Positions 47,494 to 57,823 of a stretch of DNA of 64,000 nucleotides are shown here, in pieces. This DNA comes from Chitinophaga polysaccharea. Its GTDB lineage: Bacteria; Bacteroidota; Bacteroidia; Chitinophagales; Chitinophagaceae. How positions within the stretch are numbered: position 1 is the first letter of the stretch; each line of letters begins with the position of its first letter. Below the pieces are notes generated by a model, which did no database searches, was not told where the DNA came from, and saw only the letters and a program-made list of their open reading frames with translations. Position numbers and translations under genes: made by a program. Location of the stretch: positions 1,736,001 to 1,800,000 of the forward strand of contig NZ_CABFVU010000001.1 in NCBI RefSeq assembly GCF_902150045.1, in the 5' to 3' direction.

Positions 47494-49104
47494 TTAGTCG
47501 ATTGATGCCGGCGCAGGCAGGTCGCTGAGCTCTTTTATTTTTGATTCCAGCTTAACGCCTTGTTGCGCCAGTTTACTGCCCAATACTTTTGTATCTACAT
47601 CCTGCACAGCTTTATTCTCCTTAATAGCCAATACTGCGGCTTCCCCGGCTGCCTGGCCCATGATCATATACTGCGGCTCCATCCGGATAGTAGCATATAC
47701 CACATGGCTGGTAGATATACATACGGTTACCAGCAGGTTGGAAATTTCTTTCCTCCTGGGCAGCAATACACGGTAAGGTATCTGGTAAGGAATATGTTTC
47801 ATGCGCTCCGGCTCGGTACGTTGCAGTCCGCCTTCATATTTTAGGCGGCCTTTGCTATCGGCATAGCCCTGTACCCGGTGCACATCCAGCCCGTAAGAGC
47901 CCAGGCCTACCGGATCGGGTTTCTGCATTTCTGAAATTACATCTTTCTGTGTCATCACCCAGTCGCCGATCATACGGCGGGCTTCACGCACATACAATTC
48001 ATAGGGCCAGTTATTGTTATCTGCAAATTCATCCTTCGATAATCCCCACTGGTTAACTACGTCCCTGAATTCAGCAGGCAGGCGTGGATCATTTGCCAGG
48101 AAATAAACATACCCGGCTACATAATTGATATGGTCCCGCCATATCTCTGCACGGCGTTTGTAGGAGCCATCAGGATAATCCCAGTTACCGCCCACATAAT
48201 CAGCGGTATTAAGATCTACTTTATTGTTGGGAATTTTGCCCATGCCGGGAAATAATTTTGCTGCTGCTGTTGCGGCGCCCAGTTTATTAATGGCGTCCAT
48301 GGTGGAATAGTACAGCTCAATGTACCTGGCCGGATCATAATTTGCCGGTTTCGGATATGGCACTTTGTTCTCTTTATTGTTGGTAAGGGAAAGTCTGAAA
48401 TTATAAGCCTGCGTTTTTTTATCACCTGCTCCTATGGGGCCCGGAGGCGCAGGCTGAATACCTGGTAACAACTTACCGTTTTCATACGCGCTCCTGGTTC
48501 CGGACCCTTCGCGGATACCGGCAGAATATTCATCATACTCACTCTGCGCTTCCCTGCCAACAATATAGGATACACCGGAAAACGCCATCAGGTCACCTTC
48601 ATAGGTAGCGTCAATAAATACTTTGGCGGAAAAGGAGGCGCCGTTTTCCATGGTGATCTCGGTTATCTTACCTTCTTTCTTTTTCACACCATTCTTTTCC
48701 TTCAGGCGGTGATCAATAAATACAGCGACATTAGCTTCTTTCACCATATCATTTAATATTTTTTCTGCCACATGCGGTTCAGGAAACCAGGCCACGGTAT
48801 CTGTCAGACCATAATATTTACCACAGCGCTGGTACAGTTCTTTGGCATATCCGCCGATCACATCTTTACGTCCGAGATCAGTTGCTGAAAGGCCACCTGA
48901 CACCATACCGCCCAGATGTTTTTTAGGTTCAAGTATAGCTACTTTAAGCCCTTCGCGGGCAGCGGCAACAGCTGCCATCACGCCTGATGCCGTACCGCCG
49001 TACACTACCACATCGTACGCCTGTGGCGCCTTATTGCCGGCCATTACGAAACACGGGAAGATCATTCCAATGACCCATTTGATTAATACGCTTCTTACTT
49101 TCAT
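47494..49104 (-). CDS. Exported FAD-dependent oxidoreductase
   Basis: A 536-residue exported protein (signal FPCFVMAG) with the FAD-binding segment [38 protein letters not shown], a [16 protein letters not shown] segment and [10 protein letters not shown] near the C terminus. It matches the FAD_oxidored family (PF12831-like) and is a paralogue of the protein at 42530 without the C-terminal sandwich. The gene starts 1 bp after susD ends, so it is translationally tied to the uptake genes. The signal peptide looks Sec-type with no twin arginine, so flavin must be loaded after export. Confidence 0.88.
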   Translation of the reverse strand: MKVRSVLIKWVIGMIFPCFVMAGNKAPQAYDVVVYGGTASGVMAAVAAAREGLKVAILEPKKHLGGMVSGGLSATDLGRKDVIGGYAKELYQRCGKYYGLTDTVAWFPEPHVAEKILNDMVKEANVAVFIDHRLKEKNGVKKKEGKITEITMENGASFSAKVFIDATYEGDLMAFSGVSYIVGREAQSEYDEYSAGIREGSGTRSAYENGKLLPGIQPAPPGPIGAGDKKTQAYNFRLSLTNNKENKVPYPKPANYDPARYIELYYSTMDAINKLGAATAAAKLFPGMGKIPNNKVDLNTADYVGGNWDYPDGSYKRRAEIWRDHINYVAGYVYFLANDPRLPAEFRDVVNQWGLSKDEFADNNNWPYELYVREARRMIGDWVMTQKDVISEMQKPDPVGLGSYGLDVHRVQGYADSKGRLKYEGGLQRTEPERMKHIPYQIPYRVLLPRRKEISNLLVTVCISTSHVVYATIRMEPQYMIMGQAAGEAAVLAIKENKAVQDVDTKVLGSKLAQQGVKLESKIKELSDLPAPASID

Positions 49105-49105
49105 C

Positions 49106-50815
49106 TTAATAATTCGGGTTTTGTTTAAAATTTTCTTTATTGGTAGACAGATCTATTTCGGATTGCGGAATAGGGAACAGGTAATGTTTTGCCGGGTCAA
49201 AGCTGGTAGCCGTATTTACAATTTTTGTATTTGCGGGATCCCGGTTCTTTTTCAGAAATACTTCAAACCTGCCGGTGCGCGCCAGGTCGAACCAGCGCTG
49301 AAATTCAAAGCACAGTTCACGGGCACGCTCCATCAATATTTCATCTGTGGTGATATCCGCTGCGGTGTAATCATTGAAGCCCGGAGTTTCGGTAGCGGTA
49401 ATAGGAGCGCCGCTGGCATTAAGGCCACGGGCGCGTTGCCGTACTTTATTAATAGCGGCCAGTCCTTCTGCGGAAATAGTCCCGTTCATTTTATAATCCG
49501 CTTCTGCAAACATCAGCAACACGTCTGCAAACCGCAGCACTATCACATTATTAGGACAATTGGAATACAGGTACTGCGAAGTGGTTTGCCAGTTGGCGCC
49601 CCAGCGGTATTTAGTAACGCCGCAACGCCCCAGGATTGTTTGGTTATAGGCATCCGGTGTATAAGGGGAAGTCCAGATATACGTTAATTTGGAAGGTGCA
49701 TTATTAGCCACATTGATCATAGAATCGGAAAGGTTCCATACTCTTCTTTTATCGTAATCCACATCCTTCAGGCTTTTCTTGTAGTAGGTATAAAATTTCG
49801 GCACATACACGAGGTTATTCACACCGGCCATGGAATTGGTATAGTAGAGCGGGTTCCCGTTCACCATTCCCCCTGTATAGGCCATACCATATTCTTTGGT
49901 CCATTGTGTGCCATAAGGAACTACTGAGCTGAACTGCAGCTCAAACAACGATTCCCTGTTTATATTCTTGTTCTCGATTTTAAACACATCCCCGTAAACA
50001 GGCAGCAGATCAGCGCCACTATTATCCTTTATATCTTTTAGTGTTTTCCATGCCTTTGTATACAGGGCTTTTACGTCCATCTCAATATCTTTGTAGCCGT
50101 CTACCTTACCGGTTTGCTTGGTAAGCGCTGTTTCCTTTGCAGACGCCATTGTGAGATAAACCCTTCCCAGTAATGCTTTAGCCGCCCACTGATTGGCATG
50201 GCCGTCATTTGTTTTTTGTGTTGTAAGCACACCATCCTCCGCAGCAAAGGTGAGATCACTGAGAATGAAATCGTATACTTCTTTTAACGGCCGCCGCGGA
50301 AGACCATAATCAAACTTGCCGCTGATAGGTTTATCTATAATGGGAATATCACCAAAAGCCTGTACCAGCCTAAAGTATACAAAAGCGCGTATAAAGCGGG
50401 CTTCTCCTGTAATCACTTTCCGGTCGGCATCTGAAATAGTGGTAAGTTTAGCAGCAGCATCTATAACAATGTTGGCCCTTGCCGCAATTTCATAATGCCT
50501 GATCCAATACTCATAGATCGATCCTTCACTTACAGAGAAGGTGTAACGATCGAAATTGAAACGCACGCCTGAAGTGCCTTTGAACATAGCTTCATCGGTT
50601 CCTATTTCCGTCATGAACAGCGGGGTATTGGTATATACACCGAACAGGTCTTTTGCAGAAGAATACATTCCTACAATGCCCGCATCCAATGTAGCTTTAT
50701 CTACAAAAAAGTTATCCGTTGTATATTGGGTCTGCGGTTTTTCTTCCAGGAATTTTTTGCAGGAAGAAAAGAATACAATTGCACACGCAAGTATAATAGC
50801 TGATCTCATAATCAT
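49106..50815 (-). CDS. susD: SusD/RagB family glycan-binding lipoprotein
   Basis: A 569-residue lipoprotein (lipobox FFSSC at about residue 19, then KKFLEEKP, an acidic stretch compatible with surface export). The SusD fold is seen in the N-terminal TPR helices ([24 protein letters not shown]) and the C-terminal [41 protein letters not shown] and [14 protein letters not shown], all family hallmarks. Located on the cell surface, it captures the oligosaccharide and lids the SusC channel. It starts directly after the susC stop codon without spacing. Glycan specificity cannot be read from sequence. Confidence 0.95.
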   Translation of the reverse strand: MIMRSAIILACAIVFFSSCKKFLEEKPQTQYTTDNFFVDKATLDAGIVGMYSSAKDLFGVYTNTPLFMTEIGTDEAMFKGTSGVRFNFDRYTFSVSEGSIYEYWIRHYEIAARANIVIDAAAKLTTISDADRKVITGEARFIRAFVYFRLVQAFGDIPIIDKPISGKFDYGLPRRPLKEVYDFILSDLTFAAEDGVLTTQKTNDGHANQWAAKALLGRVYLTMASAKETALTKQTGKVDGYKDIEMDVKALYTKAWKTLKDIKDNSGADLLPVYGDVFKIENKNINRESLFELQFSSVVPYGTQWTKEYGMAYTGGMVNGNPLYYTNSMAGVNNLVYVPKFYTYYKKSLKDVDYDKRRVWNLSDSMINVANNAPSKLTYIWTSPYTPDAYNQTILGRCGVTKYRWGANWQTTSQYLYSNCPNNVIVLRFADVLLMFAEADYKMNGTISAEGLAAINKVRQRARGLNASGAPITATETPGFNDYTAADITTDEILMERARELCFEFQRWFDLARTGRFEVFLKKNRDPANTKIVNTATSFDPAKHYLFPIPQSEIDLSTNKENFKQNPNY

Positions 50816-53800
50816 TTAGAATTGAGCTTTTAAACCAAATGAATACACCCTGGAACGTGGATAGGAGGCATAATCCAACGATGGCATCAGGTCTCCGAAT
50901 CCGCCCTGACGGGTATTTACCTCCGGATCATAACCAGAGTATTTTGTACCTACCCAAAGATTCTTCCCGCTTACAAAAAGCGTTACATTGGCTATCTGCC
51001 GCGCCTTGAAGTGATAGGATAATGTTACATCGCTGAGGCGGATAAAGCTGCCGTCTTCAATCCAGTCCGACAACATCAGCAATTCTTCCGGGCTGCCGGG
51101 CATACGGTAGCTGTTATTGGGGTTTCCCTTTTCCACCAACGCGCCTGAAGTCATATCATATAACGAAGGTCTCCACGCATTTACTGATCCTTTCGACATA
51201 TTATTGGTGCTCCTTCCTGCTTCCATTGCCACTCTGTTGGCATTATACAGCTTATTGCCATAACTGTACTGCACTACTACATTCAGGTTAAACGCCTTAT
51301 AGCGGATAGAGTTGGTAAGCCCCCCGGTAAAAGAAGGTTGCCCTTTTCCAAGTACTACCCGGTCGGATGTATTGATGATCCCATCGCCGTTCTGATCAAT
51401 AAACTTCCTGGTGCCCGGCCGTATTTTAGTGATGGCCTGGCCATTGATCACTGTAAGCCCGGAGGCATCTATTTCAGCCTGCGACTGAAAAATACCATTG
51501 GTTTGGTATCCGAACCATTGCCCGATAGGCTGCCCGTTCCGGATAATAGCGGTAGTGCCTATCCCTGAAACCACGCCGGGATCAAGCCCCAGGTCAGGCC
51601 CTATTTCCAGGGCCTTTGAGCGGTTAAAGCCGATGTTGGCATCCAGGTTCCAGCCGAATTGCGCGCGGGTGACCAGCGGAGAGCTGATATTGAATTCCAG
51701 CCCGCTGTTCTGGATGGACCCGAGATTATTCCATGCGCTCCTGTAACCGCTGTAACCGGGAGTTATTTGTTCTATCAGCAGATCCTTTGTGCGTTTCAGG
51801 TACCAGTCTGCCGTAATATTTACCTTATCATTCCATAACCCAAGGTCTATACCTGCATCTACCTGCGTGGTGGTTTCCCATTTCAGGGAGGGATTTTCCG
51901 GTCTTTCCACCACCACTCCGAAATCCGGCACATAGCCATCCATCGGGGAAAAGTAAGTGGTGATAGTAGATAAGGTGAGGTAAGACGGGATGGCGGTATT
52001 GCCGCTTTGCCCCAGGCTGGCGCGGAACTTCAGGTTACTGATGGCATGTACTTGTTTCAGGAATTTTTCCTCACTGGCTCTCCAGGCTATGGCGGCGGAA
52101 GGAAAGTAGCCCCATTTGTTATCTTTGCTGAAACGGGAGGAGCCATCGGCTCTCATGGTGAGTGTGGCCATATATTTCTGTCTGTAATTATATTCCGCAC
52201 GCCCCAGAAAAGAGGCCATGGTCCATTTGGTGATGTTATAGGTAGGTATTACAGGTACCGTACCGTTTCCCAGGCCGTAAGGGCCCAGTAATTCAATATC
52301 GTAATGTTGGTTTTCTGCAGTAACAAGGCTCGTTTTATTCTGTTCAATGATGGCGCCGCCCATCACATTAATACTATGGTCCCTGCCTATATTGCCTTTA
52401 TAATACAGCAGGTTTTCATTCATGAGTTTATCGGTAGCACCTCTTGCCAGTACGGCACGCCCATCATACTTCGCGCCGGAAGAGGTATTTTTGGGATAAT
52501 AGGCGTCTGTATTGGTATTTACCGCGGAGTAGTTACCCGTGGTGCGGAAGGTAAAGTGTTTATTGATATTCCAGTCCAGTGCCAAACGGGTTACCCATTC
52601 AGCATTAGATCTTTTGTTGGTAACATTCTTTGCCAGCGAATAGGGGTTGGTGCTGATGTAGCCTTCCACGCCTTCATTATCTTCAATATCTGAAAATGAC
52701 AATGGCTTTACCGGCTGCTGGCTGAACATGCTGGTGATAACCGCGTTTGAGGTGATGCCGCCATTCTGCGAGCCTGAGATGAAGCCGTTGATGGTGGTAC
52801 GGCTGCCGGAAATGTTACTGGTGAGGGTTACTGCCGGCGATAACTTCTGCTGGAAATTAAATCGCCCGTTAAAGCGCTCATAGCCGCTAAAAACGATTAA
52901 ACCTCCCTGGTTAAGGTAACCTCCCATAAAAGAAAATTTCGTGTCTTTTGAGCCCCCGGAAGCGCTGATACGGTATTCCTGTACTGCGCTGTTCTGGAAC
53001 ATGGCCTTTTGCCAATCTGTATTTACAGAGTCTGGATTGTTGTAGTTGTACCAGTCGTGATACGTTTGATCAGTAGCTACTCCCCAGAACCCGGCAGGAC
53101 TGCCTAACGGGGCATCCCGGAAATAAGTATAGCCGGTAAGCTCTGTAGCCGGTTTATTGGGATCTGCAGCATCTGCCGGTGTATAGGTATAGGCAGTAGC
53201 CAGGTAGCGGGCGTGTGCATACTCAGATGCGTCCATTACCCCCACGAGGCGACCGGGCGTCTGGAAGCCTGTATTGGTATACAGCTCCACTACTGTTTTC
53301 CCTGCCCTCCCGGTTTTGGTGGTGATCATAATCACCCCGTTGGCGCCCCTGGCGCCGTAAATAGCCGTACCGGAGGCATCTTTCAGGATCTCTATGGACT
53401 CAATATCACCCGGGTTGATATCATTGGCATTTTCCTGCATCACGCCATCTATCACATATAGTGGCGTGCTTCCGCCGCTGATAGAGCTTGCACCGCGGAT
53501 GCGGATGGTGCTTTCGGACCCTGGTGTGCCGTCGTTCTGCGTGATCTGTACCCCTGCCGCTTTACCTTTCATGGCATCCGCCAGGGAAAACAATGTCCGC
53601 TCCGACATCGCTTCTTTTGAAATAGAAGATACCGATGCGGTCACATCTTTCTTCTTCACTGTTCCATACCCTATTACCAGTACATCGTTCAGTGTAGATC
53701 CTTCGCCCATCAGGCTTACATTGATCTGCGAACGGTTCCTTACAGCCACTTCCCGGCTCTGAAACCCAACATAGGATACCACCAGCACACCCGTTCCGTG

Positions 53801-54289
53801 CGTAACGTCCGGGATACTAAACTCCCCCTTTTCGTTGGTTACCCCGCCTTTGTCGGTGCCCTTCAGTTTCACGGAAGCGCCAGGCAGCAACTCGCCCTTC
53901 TGGTCCGTTATCCTCCCGGAAATATGTGTTACCGTATCTGCTGATGCTGCAACAATGCGGGTGGAGTCCGGAACGGGAATGTCCTTTTTCTTAATGTAAA
54001 TCACCCTGTCCCGGTACTGCCAGGTAAAACTATTACCCAGGGCTGCTTTAAGCACTTCCTGGAGGGCTGCATCTTTCAGGTTCAGCGATACCTTTTGCTG
54101 GTCGTTGATCTGCTGGTTACTGTAAAAAAGGTCATACCCTGTTTTTGCAGTGATCTGATTAAAAATTTCTTTTAATGATACGTTCCTGACATTCAATGAA
54201 ATCTTATCTGCCGGTAACTGGCCACTGGCCGCGATAATAGAAAAACATGACAATAGAAGAATAAGAGCACCTCGTACATAGTGTGGCAT
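50816..54289 (-). CDS. susC: SusC/RagA TonB-dependent transporter with STN sensor domain
   Basis: An 1157-residue outer-membrane protein. Signal peptide (SIIAASGQ); STN domain (about 28-105, SLKEIFNQITAKTGYD), which links SusC to FecR signalling; carboxypeptidase-regulatory-like domain (about 122-205, ISGRITDQKGELLPGASV); plug with the SusC motif (VLVIGYGTVKKKDVT, LYVIDGV, ILKDASGTAIYGARGANGVI); and a 22-strand barrel ending RSRVYSFGLKAQF. Together with SusD it imports a glycan using TonB energy. The STN domain and the divergent sigma/FecR genes show trans-envelope induction: substrate binding is relayed to FecR, which frees the sigma factor. Confidence 0.96.
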   Translation of the reverse strand: MPHYVRGALILLLSCFSIIAASGQLPADKISLNVRNVSLKEIFNQITAKTGYDLFYSNQQINDQQKVSLNLKDAALQEVLKAALGNSFTWQYRDRVIYIKKKDIPVPDSTRIVAASADTVTHISGRITDQKGELLPGASVKLKGTDKGGVTNEKGEFSIPDVTHGTGVLVVSYVGFQSREVAVRNRSQINVSLMGEGSTLNDVLVIGYGTVKKKDVTASVSSISKEAMSERTLFSLADAMKGKAAGVQITQNDGTPGSESTIRIRGASSISGGSTPLYVIDGVMQENANDINPGDIESIEILKDASGTAIYGARGANGVIMITTKTGRAGKTVVELYTNTGFQTPGRLVGVMDASEYAHARYLATAYTYTPADAADPNKPATELTGYTYFRDAPLGSPAGFWGVATDQTYHDWYNYNNPDSVNTDWQKAMFQNSAVQEYRISASGGSKDTKFSFMGGYLNQGGLIVFSGYERFNGRFNFQQKLSPAVTLTSNISGSRTTINGFISGSQNGGITSNAVITSMFSQQPVKPLSFSDIEDNEGVEGYISTNPYSLAKNVTNKRSNAEWVTRLALDWNINKHFTFRTTGNYSAVNTNTDAYYPKNTSSGAKYDGRAVLARGATDKLMNENLLYYKGNIGRDHSINVMGGAIIEQNKTSLVTAENQHYDIELLGPYGLGNGTVPVIPTYNITKWTMASFLGRAEYNYRQKYMATLTMRADGSSRFSKDNKWGYFPSAAIAWRASEEKFLKQVHAISNLKFRASLGQSGNTAIPSYLTLSTITTYFSPMDGYVPDFGVVVERPENPSLKWETTTQVDAGIDLGLWNDKVNITADWYLKRTKDLLIEQITPGYSGYRSAWNNLGSIQNSGLEFNISSPLVTRAQFGWNLDANIGFNRSKALEIGPDLGLDPGVVSGIGTTAIIRNGQPIGQWFGYQTNGIFQSQAEIDASGLTVINGQAITKIRPGTRKFIDQNGDGIINTSDRVVLGKGQPSFTGGLTNSIRYKAFNLNVVVQYSYGNKLYNANRVAMEAGRSTNNMSKGSVNAWRPSLYDMTSGALVEKGNPNNSYRMPGSPEELLMLSDWIEDGSFIRLSDVTLSYHFKARQIANVTLFVSGKNLWVGTKYSGYDPEVNTRQGGFGDLMPSLDYASYPRSRVYSFGLKAQF

Positions 54290-54323
54290 GCGTTATCAAT
54301 TTTTCAAGTACGTGAAATTTGAA

Positions 54324-54355
54324 CTATAGACAACTTTTTCCTGTAACGGGTGACA
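54324..54355 (-). promoter_or_regulatory. Candidate ECF-sigma promoter of the susC operon
   Basis: On the minus strand a GTCACCCGTTACAGG block is followed by TTGTCTATAG, resembling FecI-type ECF promoters with a GTCTAT -10 element. It lies 35-66 bp upstream of the susC ATG and opposite the sigma gene that probably reads it. Confidence 0.35.
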
Positions 54356-54389
54356 AATTTTTTGTGCTGTTTTGAATATTTTTTTTGTT

Positions 54390-54397
54390 TAGGTTTG
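54390..54397 (+). promoter_or_regulatory. Candidate -7 box for the sigma/FecR operon
   Basis: TAGGTTTG fits TAnnTTTG and lies 44 bp before the sigma factor ATG, after a T-rich stretch. Confidence 0.35.
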
Positions 54398-54441
54398 TAA
54401 GATAAATTCCAACCTGTTTCACGTTAGATTGCTGCTACAAA

Positions 54442-54957
54442 ATGCCAGAACAAGATCAGAACGCATTTGGTGAAATATTTTCCATTCATTACAGAAGAAT
54501 GGTAATGGAGGCATTTTACCTGCTGAGAGATGAACAGCAGGCCAAAGATGTGGTACAGGAAATATTTATAGACCTGTGGCATAAGCAAACCCTGGAGGAT
54601 ATCACTTCCATAAAAGCATATCTGACGCAAAGCGTCCGTAACCGTTGCCTTAATTTAAAAAAATCAGAGAAGTCGCGGGAACAAAAGGAACTTGGGTACC
54701 GGTATGCCTTACAGGCAGATACGGCTGTAATAAAAGTACAGGGAGATGAAGACCTGGCTGTGCAATATCAGCAAAGGGCTGATCATTTATTGGAAGCTAT
54801 CGGGAAACTGCCACCTAAAACTGCCAGGATCTTCCAGTTGTATTATATAGAAAAAAAGAGCCGCACTGATGTAGCCGCAGAATTAGGTGTAAGCATTAAT
54901 ACTGTTAAAACGGTATTATCGCGCGCACTGCAATTTTTAAGAAAGAAAATGCTTTGA
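54442..54957 (+). CDS. ECF RNA polymerase sigma-70 factor (FecI/PUL type)
   Basis: A 171-residue ECF sigma factor. Region 2 includes YRRMVMEAFYLLRDEQQAKD and VVQEIFIDLWHK; region 4 has the helix-turn-helix TDVAAELGVSINTVKTVLSRA with the LPPKTARIFQLYYIE segment ahead of it. It is the Bacteroidota PUL subgroup. Its gene diverges from susC and is followed 11 bp later by fecR (preferred start), a layout that predicts anti-sigma control. It most likely activates the minus-strand operon from 54289 to 40240. Confidence 0.95.
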   Translation: MPEQDQNAFGEIFSIHYRRMVMEAFYLLRDEQQAKDVVQEIFIDLWHKQTLEDITSIKAYLTQSVRNRCLNLKKSEKSREQKELGYRYALQADTAVIKVQGDEDLAVQYQQRADHLLEAIGKLPPKTARIFQLYYIEKKSRTDVAAELGVSINTVKTVLSRALQFLRKKML

Positions 54958-54968
54958 TCTCAAAATAT

Positions 54969-56096
54969 ATGGACCATACTGCAGAAGAAATAAAGAGCCT
55001 GATGATAGATAAACTGGACAATCATATTGATCCGGAAGACGAGCTGCTGTTGCAGCGCCTGATTTCGGAACAGGAAGATGTGCAGCTGATGTGGGAGGAA
55101 ATGCAGCAACTCTTCTCCGTTGGTAAAGGAAAGGAATTGATGGAAAAACTGGATACCGGCGAAGAATGGGAAAACCTTAACAGGGAGCTGAAAAAAGCAG
55201 GAAGGAAAAGGATCATCAGGTATACAGGCATTGCTGCCGGTATTGCTGCCGCAGTAATAGCGGCAGTAGTGTACCTCCGTTTGCCCCAGGCGGCCGCTCC
55301 GGGAAAAACCATGGCTACTACCCCTGCCAAAGCTATTCTTCTGAAGATAGATAACGGAAAAGAAATTGATCTCAGCGCCGGTGGCAATGAAGCCATTGTG
55401 GCCGGAGATGCCCACCTTCATAACAATGGTAAAACATTGACACTGCAGGGCGGCGCCAGCAACCAATGGAGCACCATCAGTGTTCCTCCGGGGATGGATT
55501 ACCAGGTTAAGTTGTCAGACAGTTCCATTCTTTGGCTGAACGCTGCTACCACCGCACATTTCCCTGTAAACTTCAGCGGTAAGATCCGTGAAATAGATAT
55601 CAGGGGAGAAGCCTACCTGCAGGTAGCCAAAGACGCTTCAAGACCATTTATCGTGCATTTGCCCGGCGGCGCAGCCATAGAGGTATTGGGCACTTCCTTC
55701 AACATCAACTCCTATGATCCGGCTATAGTAAAAGTGGCCCTGGTGGAAGGAAACGTAAACATGCACACCTCAGCTCAAACAATAAGCTTGAAACCAGGAT
55801 ACCAGGCCAGTTTGTCCGGCAACTCACCTGTAAAGGTTGCTCCCTTCGATCAGCGGCAGGTGCTCTCCTGGATGAAAGGCCAATACATATTCTCCAATAC
55901 ACCTGTTCATGAAATTGCACTCACCCTTCAGCGCTGGTATGATGTTGAAATAGTAATGGACAACCCCGCAGTAGGAGAAAAATGTTTTACCGGCGTTATT
56001 AACAAACAAAAGAAACTGCAGGACTTCCTTGAGAGCCTCGCTTCAACAGCCGAGGTTAGTTATTACTTCAAAGGGAGTGTGCTGCATTTCAAATAA
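54969..56096 (+). CDS. FecR family anti-sigma factor
   Basis: A 375-residue inner-membrane protein. The N-terminal cytoplasmic part (about 1-80) binds the sigma factor; a single transmembrane segment lies near 88-105 (TGIAAGIAAAVIAAVVYL); the periplasmic FecR domain follows (about 165-270, TISVPPGMDYQVKLSDSSI, PVNFSGKIREIDIRGEAYL, EVLGTSFNINSY), then the DUF4974 domain to the C terminus. The ATG at 54969 is preferred over a TTG at 54954 that overlaps the sigma stop. It interacts with the STN domain of SusC. The gene ends 12 bp from the convergent rarA stop. Confidence 0.93.
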   Translation: MDHTAEEIKSLMIDKLDNHIDPEDELLLQRLISEQEDVQLMWEEMQQLFSVGKGKELMEKLDTGEEWENLNRELKKAGRKRIIRYTGIAAGIAAAVIAAVVYLRLPQAAAPGKTMATTPAKAILLKIDNGKEIDLSAGGNEAIVAGDAHLHNNGKTLTLQGGASNQWSTISVPPGMDYQVKLSDSSILWLNAATTAHFPVNFSGKIREIDIRGEAYLQVAKDASRPFIVHLPGGAAIEVLGTSFNINSYDPAIVKVALVEGNVNMHTSAQTISLKPGYQASLSGNSPVKVAPFDQRQVLSWMKGQYIFSNTPVHEIALTLQRWYDVEIVMDNPAVGEKCFTGVINKQKKLQDFLESLASTAEVSYYFKGSVLHFK

Positions 56097-56108
56097 ACCA
56101 GGTACTCT

Positions 56109-57365
56109 TTAATAATTATACTTCTCTTTCCACAAATTTTTCAGGTAATTCCTCAGCTCATTTTCACGGGCATTATTTCCCGGTTCATAGAACTTTGTGC
56201 CCTTAATAGCATCCGGCAAAAATTCCTGTAACACAAAATTATTTTCATAATCATGCGCATAAGCATAACCTTTGCCGTAGTTCATTTCCTTCATTAATTT
56301 CGTAGGGGCGTTCCTGATATGCAACGGCACCGGCAGGTCGCCGGTTTTAGCCACCACTGCCTGCGCGGCGCTGATAGCTGTCACTGCTGCATTGCTTTTG
56401 GCAGAAGCAGCCAGGTAGGTAACGCATTGCGACAGGATGATCTTTGATTCCGGGAAGCCGATGAGGTTTACCGCCTGGAAGCAGCTGGTGGCCAGTAACA
56501 ACGCATTGGGATTGGCGTTGCCAATATCTTCTGAAGCCAGGATCACCAAACGGCGTGCAATGAATTTCACATCTTCCCCGCCATCAATCATCCTGGCGAG
56601 GTAGTACAACGCTGCATTCGGATCACTTCCCCGGATGGATTTAATAAAAGCTGAAATAATATCGTAATGCTGTTCCCCTGCCTTATCATATATGGCTACC
56701 CGTTGCTGTGCAATATCCATTACTTTCTGATCCGTGATCACCAGGGGATCTTCCCGTAGAGTGGTTACCACCAGTTCAAAAAGATTAAGCAGTTTACGGG
56801 CATCTCCGCCGGAAATATTAAACAGCGCACTGGTTTCCTTTATTTCCACATGTTTACTGCGCAACCATTCATCCCGCTCCATTGCCTGTTGCAGTAACTG
56901 CATCAGCTGGTCGTTGCCAAGCGGTTTCAATACATACACCTGGCTGCGGGATAATACCGCCGCATTTACTTCAAAGGAGGGGTTTTCCGTAGTAGCGCCT
57001 ATCAGGGTAATAATCCCTTTCTCTACTGCGCCCAGCAATGCGTCCTGCTGAGATTTATTAAACCGGTGGATCTCGTCGATGAATAATACTGCGTGTTGCT
57101 GCCGCCGGGCCATCTCTATTACCTCCCTTACTTCCTTTACACCGGCCGATATGGCGCTGAGCGTATAAAAAGGCACCTGTAAGGTATGGGCAATGATGTT
57201 GGCGATCGTAGTTTTTCCGACTCCCGGGGGACCCCACAGGATCATGGAAGGGATCATTCCCTGCTCTATTGCTTTTCTTAAAATACTGTCTTTGCCGGTA
57301 AGATGTTCCTGCCCCACCAGTTCATCCAACGTTACCGGCCTTAACCGCTCCGCTAATGGTTGCAT
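56109..57365 (-). CDS. rarA: Replication-associated recombination protein A (AAA ATPase)
   Basis: A 418-residue AAA+ protein of the RarA/MgsA/WRNIP1 family: LVGQEHLTG, Walker A GPPGVGKT at 45-52, Walker B VLFIDEIHRFNKSQQDALL near 95, sensor LIGATTENPSFEVN and the C-terminal SIRGSDPNAALYYLARM and GKGYAYAHDYENNF segments. It acts at stalled replication forks and remodels single-stranded DNA ends. It is downstream of a truncated hemoglobin gene with a 15-bp gap, so it is probably cotranscribed with it. Confidence 0.95.
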   Translation of the reverse strand: MQPLAERLRPVTLDELVGQEHLTGKDSILRKAIEQGMIPSMILWGPPGVGKTTIANIIAHTLQVPFYTLSAISAGVKEVREVIEMARRQQHAVLFIDEIHRFNKSQQDALLGAVEKGIITLIGATTENPSFEVNAAVLSRSQVYVLKPLGNDQLMQLLQQAMERDEWLRSKHVEIKETSALFNISGGDARKLLNLFELVVTTLREDPLVITDQKVMDIAQQRVAIYDKAGEQHYDIISAFIKSIRGSDPNAALYYLARMIDGGEDVKFIARRLVILASEDIGNANPNALLLATSCFQAVNLIGFPESKIILSQCVTYLAASAKSNAAVTAISAAQAVVAKTGDLPVPLHIRNAPTKLMKEMNYGKGYAYAHDYENNFVLQEFLPDAIKGTKFYEPGNNARENELRNYLKNLWKEKYNY

Positions 57366-57380
57366 ACTACACTTGTTGGT

Positions 57381-57812
57381 TTATTGTTTATTGCCCGGGT
57401 TAACGAGCGGAATTTGATTATCGGTACCCGGGCGATTTACCTGGTCCATTTTAAACAGCATGATGCCCTTGATGGACCTGGCCCGGGTTACCGCCAGTGA
57501 AGCTTTTTCACCTGTAAAATTTTCCGTCACAGTAGCTTCGAACAGCTGCAGCCAGCGGTCGAAATAGGCTGGCTCCAACGGGATCAGCCTGTTCAGTTTA
57601 AAATGAGGGTCCATTACATTGCCCTTGTAATTACCTCCATCCAGCAGCAGTCCTTCCCAGAAATTATACATAGTGGGAAGGTGACGTGTCCAATCAACCT
57701 TCGCTATATCATTAAAAATAAAGCCAATCAGGCCATCTTCCTTTACTTTATCATAAAAGCTGTTCACCAGTAATACAATATCGTCCCTGTTGGATATGTC
57801 CCTCTTTTCCAT
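57381..57812 (-). CDS. Group III truncated hemoglobin
   Basis: A 143-residue protein with the 2-on-2 globin fold of group III: SFYDKVKEDGLIGFIFND (helix B with Tyr20 in the B10 region), PTMYNFWEGLLL, the proximal histidine H70 in MDPHFKLNRL, and RWLQLFEATV with the conserved tryptophan of helix G. The C-terminal 20 residues are an extra polar tail. Proteins of this class bind O2, NO or peroxide-type ligands and are linked to nitrosative or oxidative stress or heme handling. Its operon partners are a small membrane protein (11 bp upstream) and rarA. Confidence 0.9.
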   Translation of the reverse strand: MEKRDISNRDDIVLLVNSFYDKVKEDGLIGFIFNDIAKVDWTRHLPTMYNFWEGLLLDGGNYKGNVMDPHFKLNRLIPLEPAYFDRWLQLFEATVTENFTGEKASLAVTRARSIKGIMLFKMDQVNRPGTDNQIPLVNPGNKQ

Positions 57813-57823
57813 AATCGCTGTTT

